DNA from: Dyella_B nitratireducens
GTDB lineage: Bacteria > Pseudomonadota > Gammaproteobacteria > Xanthomonadales > Rhodanobacteraceae
Assembly (NCBI RefSeq): GCF_049532905.1
Contig: NZ_CP064032.1
Location: 2,852,001-2,916,000, forward strand
Direction of reading: 5' to 3'
Length of the DNA: 64,000 bases
Shown here: piece by piece, positions 59,110-64,000 of the stretch
Position numbering within the stretch: position 1 is the first letter of the stretch
Layout: each line of letters begins with the position of its first letter
Translations under genes and position numbers: made by a program
The notes under the pieces: model-generated
Told to the model about the DNA's origin: nothing
Databases searched by the model: none
Seen by the model: only the letters and a program-made list of their open reading frames with translations

Positions 59110-59443
59110 CGCGGGCGGAAAATTTCCGCTGCTGCGCAAAGCCGTGCCGGTATTCGCAGCGTTGGGCGACGAAACGCGCCTGCGCCTGATCGCGCTGCTC
59201 TGCGCCGGCAGCGCGCTATCCATCGCACAGCTTACGGCCGGCACCGACATCACGCGGCAAGCCGTCACCAAGCATTTGCAGGTGCTCTCCGATGCAGGGC
59301 TGGTGCGTGACATCCGGCAAGGGCGCGAACGCTTGTGGGAGTTGCAAGCGTCGCGCCTGGACGAGGCACGGCGCTCGCTCGACGTGATCACGGAACAGTG
59401 GGACCAAGCGTTGCTTCGGTTGAAAACGACGCTCGAGTCCTAA
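59093..59443 (+). CDS. ArsR family winged-helix regulator
   Basis: 116 residues. The winged helix spans about 18-95: VPVFAALGDETRLRLIALLCAGSALSIAQL, then the recognition helix DITRQAVTKHLQVLSDAGLV and wing RDIRQGRERLWEL. The metal-binding ELCVCD motif of ArsR/SmtB is absent, so it is probably not a metal sensor. It is paired with the SRPBCC gene, whose product may bind the effector. It likely represses its own operon through the inverted repeat at 58599-58634 (inference). Confidence 0.92.
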   Translation: MSPRTNAGGKFPLLRKAVPVFAALGDETRLRLIALLCAGSALSIAQLTAGTDITRQAVTKHLQVLSDAGLVRDIRQGRERLWELQASRLDEARRSLDVITEQWDQALLRLKTTLES

Positions 59444-59447
59444 GGGT

Positions 59448-60146
59448 TTACTCAAACATCTGCGGCTGCTTGCGCGGCCGGTGCGCAGGCCTGGCCCTTG
59501 CGCATCGGCCAAGCGTTTCTTCCACCCTCGCCTGGAACGTCGCCGAACCCAGCGCGCGCTGCTGTTGGATGTATGTGCGAATGTCCCGCAAGACCTCCGG
59601 CTGGATATCCCATTCAAACAACTGGCGATACGCGCGCATGCGCTGCTCACTGTAAAGGCCCAGCGCCACGTACTCCGCGTGCGGAACAACCACCGGCTCG
59701 ACAGCACCCAGCGCGTTGCAGGCATAACTTGACCAAGGATAGGACGACGGCTCACCCACCAATCCGCTGCGCACCGGGTTGAGCTCGATATAGCGCTGGC
59801 AGATCAGCAGATAATCCACGCCGATCAAGCAGGATTTATAACGCCCTTCCCATAGCGTACCGGACCGATGGTAGGTGGCGTTGAAGTAACTCACGTAGTT
59901 GCGGCCGATAGATTGCATCATGTGCGCCAGCGCCCCTACGTGCGACGGCGTTACCAGCAGATGCACATGGTTTGGCATCAACACGTAGGCATGCACGGCG
60001 CATTCCCAGCGGAAGCTGGCATGCAGCAATTGCACGAGGTAACACCGGTAATCGGCCGGACTGTAAAAGCATGCGCAGCCGTCATGACCGCGCTGGATGA
60101 TGTGCTGGGGCACGTAAGCAAGATCGAACCGTGGCGATCGTGGCAT
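59448..60146 (-). CDS. REP-associated tyrosine transposase (RAYT, HUH family)
   Basis: 232 residues from the ATG at 60146 (MPRSPRFDLAYVPQHIIQRG). The Y1 HUH nuclease site has His60 and His62 in LMPNHVHLLVTP and the catalytic Tyr119 in CQRYIELNPVRSGLV. GTLWEGRYKSCLI lies between them. It is complete and apparently intact. RAYTs are domesticated IS200/IS605-like enzymes that act on GTAG-marked REP hairpins, and such repeats are scattered through this window. It has no classical terminal inverted repeats. A direct repeat (60383-60415) lies upstream. Confidence 0.92.
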   Translation of the reverse strand: MPRSPRFDLAYVPQHIIQRGHDGCACFYSPADYRCYLVQLLHASFRWECAVHAYVLMPNHVHLLVTPSHVGALAHMMQSIGRNYVSYFNATYHRSGTLWEGRYKSCLIGVDYLLICQRYIELNPVRSGLVGEPSSYPWSSYACNALGAVEPVVVPHAEYVALGLYSEQRMRAYRQLFEWDIQPEVLRDIRTYIQQQRALGSATFQARVEETLGRCARARPAHRPRKQPQMFE

Positions 60147-60382
60147 CGTGTAGCCTCCATGCGGCGATGCGTGTGCGGTCGTCTTTATTAAAGATGTCGC
60201 CCTGTTGCTTCGAGACCGTGGCACGCTGAAACGTCGCGTTCTTCTGCGAATCTGCGTGGGTGAATCGAATAGCGACCTGCTCTACGGCGCAACGCAAGCA
60301 GGCTTATACAGAAGCTGCGGCATAAGCCTATCGCGTGGCGATGAAAAAACCGTGACGGGAAACGCGTTGCATGGTGCAGCGC

Positions 60383-60415
60383 ATAACGGGGACAGGTCGA
60401 ATAACGGGGACAGGT
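60383..60415 (+). repeat. direct repeat upstream of RAYT
   Basis: ATAACGGGGACAGGT occurs twice (60383-60397 and 60401-60415) with 3 bases between. Similar GGGGACAGGT sequences often flank RAYT-type genes in Xanthomonadales (from memory, unverified). The rest of the 60147-60481 gap has no gene. Confidence 0.75.
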
Positions 60416-60481
60416 TGTTAGGATGGTTACCGGCCAGCTCGGTAATATGCTGCCCAGCTTGGAGATTCCCCGGGGCATTGC

Positions 60482-61597
60482 ATGCAGAAGACCATGACAA
60501 CGATGCGACCCTTTGCCGCCTGGCTGACCGTGGCACTCTTCCTGCTGTTCGGCTCGGCATGGGTAGGCAACGTAAGCAGCCCTCTGGCAGCCCTGCTGCT
60601 GTTTGCCTGGCTGTTCCTGGTCATCGTGTGGGTCGCCTTCGGCGTCGTGCATGAGGCCGAAGAGCTGGCGGACATGTTGGGCGAACCGCTCGGCACCTTG
60701 GTGCTGACGCTCTCCATCGTGATCATCGAAGTGGTGCTGATCTCGGCCGTGATGCTCGGCTCAAGCGGCAGTTCCACCCTAGCACGCGACACCATGTATG
60801 CGGTGCTGATGATCGTGCTCAACGGCGTCGTGGGCCTGGGCTTGCTGCTGGGCGGCTTTCGCCATTACGAACAGTCGTACAACCTCAAAGGTGCGTCGGC
60901 GTATCTGTCGGTGATCATTCCACTGACCATCATTGCGCTGGTGCTGCCGGACTTCACCACGTCCACATCCGATGGTTCGCTGGCTCCTCCGCAGGCATTT
61001 GCCTTCTCGCTGCTTACCATCGCTTTGTATGGTGTTTTCCTGTGGCTGCAAACGGGACGGCATCGCGGCTACTTCGTGACGACCGATGAGCAGCCGATGG
61101 ATGCCGAGGACATGGCGCATCAGCAGTCAGCCACGATCGACAAGAAAAAACGGTTGCTGCACTTTGGCCTGTTGCTGTTGAACATCCTACCCATCGTCAT
61201 TCTGTCCAAGAGTCTGGCGAAAATTCTCGACTACGGTATTGCCGTCACCGGCGCGCCCAAGGCCTTGGGCGGCATCATCATCGCCATCCTGGTGTTCGCG
61301 CCGGAAGGCATTTCCGCCTTGATTGCAGCACGCGCAGACCGGTTGACCCGCGCCATCAATCTTTGCCTGGGGTCGGTGGCCTCCACACTGGGGCTCACCG
61401 TACCCGCCGTGCTCGCCATCAGCCTGTACACCGGCCAGTCCGTGCTGCTCGGCGTGCCGCCGTCCAGCATCGTGATGCTGATGGCAACGCTGATCCTCAG
61501 CGCCATGACGTTTTCCAACACCCGCACCACCATGCTGGAGGGTGCGGTACACCTTTCGCTATTTGCGGTGTTTATCGTGCTGGTGTTCAGCCCATGA
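60482..61597 (+). CDS. chaA: calcium/sodium:proton antiporter, ChaA type
   Basis: 371 residues with about 11 membrane segments. The two acidic CaCA-type signature regions are visible: GEPLGTLVLTLSIVIIEVVLISAVML in the first half and LVFAPEGISALIAARADRL in the second. FGVVHEAEELADMLGEP at the N terminus is typical of ChaA. The loop near 195-225 (TTDEQPMDAEDMAHQQ) is hydrophilic and cytoplasmic. It exports Ca2+ or Na+ in exchange for protons at alkaline pH in E. coli. ATG codons at 60494 or 60503 are possible alternative starts. It is convergent with the DUF3455 gene, with 4 bases between the stops. Confidence 0.93.
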   Translation: MQKTMTTMRPFAAWLTVALFLLFGSAWVGNVSSPLAALLLFAWLFLVIVWVAFGVVHEAEELADMLGEPLGTLVLTLSIVIIEVVLISAVMLGSSGSSTLARDTMYAVLMIVLNGVVGLGLLLGGFRHYEQSYNLKGASAYLSVIIPLTIIALVLPDFTTSTSDGSLAPPQAFAFSLLTIALYGVFLWLQTGRHRGYFVTTDEQPMDAEDMAHQQSATIDKKKRLLHFGLLLLNILPIVILSKSLAKILDYGIAVTGAPKALGGIIIAILVFAPEGISALIAARADRLTRAINLCLGSVASTLGLTVPAVLAISLYTGQSVLLGVPPSSIVMLMATLILSAMTFSNTRTTMLEGAVHLSLFAVFIVLVFSP

Positions 61598-61601
61598 ATA
61601 C

Positions 61602-62087
61602 TCAGCCACGGAAGAACAAATAAACCGCACTGTACGACACACGCGTTTCCGTACCCACATGCGCGGCATCGCAACCCGTAGCAGGCGCCACGCCACCCTC
61701 CGTGCGGGTGCGCACAATGTATTGCACGCTCGCCATCTCGCCCTGTCCCGTATGCGACTTGGCATGCATCACGATCCACGCGACGGCACCGGCATCGGGC
61801 GAAGGCGATACGCTGATCGGCTCGCCCACCACCACGCTACCGTCCTCGGCTTGCCAGCTAGGGCCGGCGAAATGCTTGCCGATGGCATGCCCCTTGGCGT
61901 CGCTCAAGGTTGCGTCCGGCGCCTTCAAGGCCCACGCATAATTGCCGTTGGCGGCTTTGCAGCTATAGATCTGCGCGCCTTTGGCGAACGCTTCGATGGC
62001 ATGAGGCTTGGCAGCCTGCTCTTGCGCGTGGATGCCACCTGCGAAAGCGGCCAGCGCGAAAACCCAGTACGCCCGAAATCTTTGCAT
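61602..62087 (-). CDS. exported DUF3455 protein
   Basis: 161 residues from the ATG at 62087 (AGGAG upstream), with a signal peptide ending near IHAQE. DUF3455 features are KGAQIYSCKAANGNYAWALKAPDATLSDAKGHAIGKHFAGPSWQAEDGSVVVGE, then SGQGEMASVQYIVRTRTEGGVAPATGCDAAHVGTETRVSYSAVYLFF-type sequence. The family is small, secreted and of unknown function in bacteria. Two cysteines could form a disulfide. Confidence 0.88.
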   Translation of the reverse strand: MQRFRAYWVFALAAFAGGIHAQEQAAKPHAIEAFAKGAQIYSCKAANGNYAWALKAPDATLSDAKGHAIGKHFAGPSWQAEDGSVVVGEPISVSPSPDAGAVAWIVMHAKSHTGQGEMASVQYIVRTRTEGGVAPATGCDAAHVGTETRVSYSAVYLFFRG

Positions 62088-62377
62088 GCTGTTCTCCTGG
62101 TCAGATCCCATAAACCGGGCAAAGGATAAGTGCCCGTTATTTTGTTTGTGCGTCACAACCCACGGCCGCTACATGAACCGTTCCCAGCGTCACTTGCGGC
62201 CTGCCATCAACCTGCACGGCGTTTGTCATACACTCCGGCCACGGTTGACCGCTGCGACGCGCCAAGCTCATCGGTTGCAGCGGCATCTTTGCGATATCCA
62301 TCTTCGCACGCATTCGAGGCTGGCCTGATGTGTGCGACAAACGTTGCATAACGTTGCATAGTGAGGAGGGTAAGTTG

Positions 62378-62737
62378 ATGACTCGCACCCCGCTATACCG
62401 ACAGCTTGCTGCGATTGCCATCGCCGTGGCGGTCGTTGCACCTTCCATGCCGGTCCAGGCCCAACATCGCGGTCCGGACCGCGGCTGGCATCGCCCGCCA
62501 CCACCACCGCCACCGCGCTGGGATAATCGCCATCGCGATCGTGGCGGCAACAACGCAGGTGTGGCCATCGCCGCCGGCCTGCTCGGCGTGGTGGCCGGCG
62601 CCGTCATCGCCAACTCCGCCGCCTCCGCGTCACAGCCGCCGCCGGGCGTGGTTTATCAGTCATCGGCACCGCCTCCTCCTCCTCCGCCCGGTGTGGTCTA
62701 TTACGACAATGGCTATCCGCCACAGCAAGGATATTGA
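62378..62737 (+). CDS. exported Pro/Arg-rich protein with glycine-zipper-like segment
   Basis: 119 residues from the ATG at 62378, with GAGGAGGG upstream. The signal peptide ends near PVQAQ. An Arg/His/Pro segment (RGWHRPPPPPPPRWDNRHRD) is followed by a hydrophobic Gly/Ala helix (NAGVAIAAGLLGVVAGAVIANSA) and a Pro/Tyr tail. Similar small proteins occur in Xanthomonadales envelopes, with unknown function. Upstream, the 10-base unit ACGTTGCATA is repeated exactly in tandem at 62341-62360. Confidence 0.75.
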   Translation: MTRTPLYRQLAAIAIAVAVVAPSMPVQAQHRGPDRGWHRPPPPPPPRWDNRHRDRGGNNAGVAIAAGLLGVVAGAVIANSAASASQPPPGVVYQSSAPPPPPPPGVVYYDNGYPPQQGY

Positions 62738-62829
62738 GCCAGGGATATTGATTGTCCCTGCGCATCCAGCCACGTCATGCCCTGGTTGGTCCGCTCCTGG
62801 ACCGTACTCATGAATCGGAGCTTCCCATC

Positions 62830-63369
62830 ATGAAAAACCTCTTTAGCAAGGCCGCCTTACCCATCGCGCTATCCCTGGTCCTGCTTGGCGGCACCGCCAT
62901 GGCGCAGAGCACGGCACCGGCTTCAGCCGCATCGTCCGCGACCGCGCCGACTGCCAAGAAATCCCATATGCAGAAGCGCATGGATGAGGTGGAACAGCAG
63001 ATCAGCGATTTGCACGAAGAGCTTGGTATCACTGACGCGGAATCCAGTCAGTGGGATGCCTATGCCCAGGTCATGCGCGACAACGCGCAAAACACGGGCA
63101 AAGCACTGCACGAACGTCATCAGCAGATGGAAAGCATGAACGCAGACGACTCCATGAAGTCCTATGCGAAGATCGCCCAGCTCAATGCGGACAACATGCA
63201 GAAACTGTCGTCAGCCTTCAGCTCTCTGTATGCCGTGCTTTCGCCGGAACAAAAGCAAACAGCCGATGAGCTGTTCAAGAATCGTCCGCCGAAGGAGCGG
63301 GGGGGACACGGGGCAAAGGGGAGCAAGGAAAGCAAGCCGGCCAGCACCTCGTCGACAGCCGGCGGCTGA
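62830..63369 (+). CDS. Spy/CpxP-like periplasmic protein (LTXXQ type)
   Basis: 179 residues from the ATG at 62830. The signal peptide ends near AMAQS. The mature part is almost wholly helical and charged: MQKRMDEVEQQISDLHEELGITDAESSQWDAY, then SSLYAVLSPEQKQTADELF, where the LSPEQ segment is an LTXXQ motif. The ending is a disordered Lys/Gly tail. Spy and CpxP are ATP-independent periplasmic chaperones and envelope-stress modulators; this role is inferred. A terminator follows. Confidence 0.85.
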   Translation: MKNLFSKAALPIALSLVLLGGTAMAQSTAPASAASSATAPTAKKSHMQKRMDEVEQQISDLHEELGITDAESSQWDAYAQVMRDNAQNTGKALHERHQQMESMNADDSMKSYAKIAQLNADNMQKLSSAFSSLYAVLSPEQKQTADELFKNRPPKERGGHGAKGSKESKPASTSSTAGG

Positions 63370-63393
63370 CCCGCAGTTTTGCATCTCGCACGC

Positions 63394-63430
63394 AAAGGCC
63401 GGAGGCATCACAGCCTTCGGCCTTTTTGTT
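63394..63430 (+). terminator. intrinsic terminator
   Basis: Stem AAAGGCCG-GAGGC / GCCT-TCGGCCTTT with a short loop and TTTTTGTT, 25 bases after the Spy-like stop. Confidence 0.9.
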
Positions 63431-63554
63431 TATCTCTGCCGTACCGTGACCACCACTATCCCACCGACCAACGCTGCGCTACGCTGGCCTCGCCCGGTTC
63501 CCCAACCATCTGCCGGGTGCACATCGACATCAACACGTTCGCTCAGGAGGAAGT

Positions 63555-63953
63555 ATGGCTTTCTCTGTTCGTGCATCTAACGACGTCATGGCCCAGATCA
63601 ATGTGACACCGCTGGTCGACGTCATGCTGGTGCTGTTGATCATCTTCATGATCAGCGCGCCGATCATTACGCATAAAACGAAACTGGATTTACCTCAGGG
63701 CTCCACCACACTTACAGAAGCGCCCACCTCCATCCACCTGGCTATTCAAGCGGATGGCGCAATGTACTGGAACGACACGGCTGTCAACCTGGATCAGTTG
63801 AGAACACAGTTGAGCGTTGCCGCGATGCAATCCAAGCAACCGACGCTGGAAATCGATGCGGCGGATGGCGTGGCTTACGACGCCGTAGCAAGGGTGCTGG
63901 CCGACGCAAAGGCGCAAGGATTGGCCAGGATAGACATGTTTGGCGTGCGGTGA
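63555..63953 (+). CDS. ExbD/TolR family energy-transducing protein
   Basis: 132 residues, ATG at 63555 with AGGAGGA upstream. A single membrane segment carries the essential aspartate Asp22 in NVTPLVDVMLVLLIIFMISAP. The periplasmic domain has TSIHLAIQADGAMYWNDTAVNLDQLRTQL and closes ARIDMFGVR. ExbD works with ExbB and TonB to energise TonB-dependent receptors. ExbB is not in the window upstream. Xanthomonads often have several exbD copies, so this may be an extra one, or a tonB/exbB set may lie beyond the end. Confidence 0.92.
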   Translation: MAFSVRASNDVMAQINVTPLVDVMLVLLIIFMISAPIITHKTKLDLPQGSTTLTEAPTSIHLAIQADGAMYWNDTAVNLDQLRTQLSVAAMQSKQPTLEIDAADGVAYDAVARVLADAKAQGLARIDMFGVR

Positions 63954-63974
63954 ATCCGTGCGAGATGTCACTGC

Positions 63975-64000
63975 CACCTCCCTTGATTTCAGGGGAGGTG
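63975..64000. repeat. partial CACCTCCC hairpin at window edge
   Basis: CACCTCCC and GGGGAGGTG form a hairpin with a 9-base loop at the very end of the window, similar to the CCCTCCCC family at 24.5 and 35.6 kb. It is probably the left half of a repeat pair that continues beyond base 64000. Confidence 0.6.

Noticed and set aside
58102..59391. 851-residue reading of the sigma factor frame
   Set aside because: The N-terminal 430 residues are antisense to the YCII, SRPBCC and ArsR genes; the GTG at 58101 overlapping the YCII stop gives the normal start.
1..64000. rRNA and tRNA genes
   Set aside because: I scanned gaps on both strands for cloverleaf ends and conserved rRNA segments and saw none; a tRNAscan/Infernal run would be decisive.

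Overview
The window is about 64 kb of GC-rich (roughly 60 percent) gammaproteobacterial chromosome. The gene content points to Xanthomonadales, most likely Rhodanobacteraceae (Dyella/Luteibacter/Rhodanobacter-like): a Xanthomonas-type TonB receptor, YajQ, YXWGXW-repeat proteins, several GH18 chitinases, an OPT transporter, and many GTAG-marked palindromes beside a REP-associated tyrosine transposase. The genus is inferred. It looks like core chromosome with no prophage, plasmid or CRISPR locus. I saw no rRNA or tRNA gene.

Region 1 (1-16 kb) holds the 3' end of a PBP4-type gene, glutathione peroxidase, the metNIQ methionine importer, pncB, an exported cytochrome c, a DUF72 protein, a zinc peptidase lipoprotein, a histone-H1-like protein, a rhomboid protease, a PhzF-like protein, two oxidoreductases, yajQ, a DUF1345/acetyltransferase pair and a DAHP synthase. 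Two RNA-level elements stand out. A 26-codon leader peptide (15724-15804, minus) containing Tyr-Tyr-Phe-Trp-Tyr-Gly-Tyr is followed by a strong terminator just before the DAHP synthase, which is a textbook attenuator layout. A run of hairpins ending in an intrinsic terminator lies upstream of pncB on the same strand.

Region 2 (16-36 kb) has an SH3 protein and a CadC-type membrane regulator with a large helical-repeat domain. Divergent from that regulator is a TonB receptor/phosphodiester-glycosidase/ROK-regulator cluster that looks like a glycan uptake locus. SelO, RsuA-like, RsmC-like, an OPT transporter, an S10 carboxypeptidase and a GH18 chitinase follow.

Region 3 (36-46 kb) has an exported methyltransferase-like protein, ThpR, DinB, a YXWGXW protein, DUF3014, a sulfotransferase and two tandem paralogous secreted chitinases. 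The chitinases have carbohydrate-binding modules, Pro-Thr linkers and a conserved 5' leader.

Region 4 (46-64 kb) has a VOC protein, MFS transporters, a chemoreceptor next to an EAL-CBS-GGDEF protein, and two tandem paralogues of an unrecognised family that may be PilZ-like. It continues with a membrane-anchored Mrr-like nuclease, a 2OG oxygenase, a second YXWGXW protein, a YCII/sigma-factor pair, an SRPBCC/ArsR pair, the RAYT transposase, ChaA, DUF3455, Spy/CpxP-like and ExbD.

Palindromic repeats are a theme. GTAG-type REPs occur mostly as inverted pairs, and the TAG of the GTAG mark is the stop codon of four genes. Two larger nested palindromes (16354-16646 and 36603-36762) share ends and an identical 18-bp core and appear to be one family. 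Two further families carry CCCTCCCC hairpins and CATTCCCGC hairpins.
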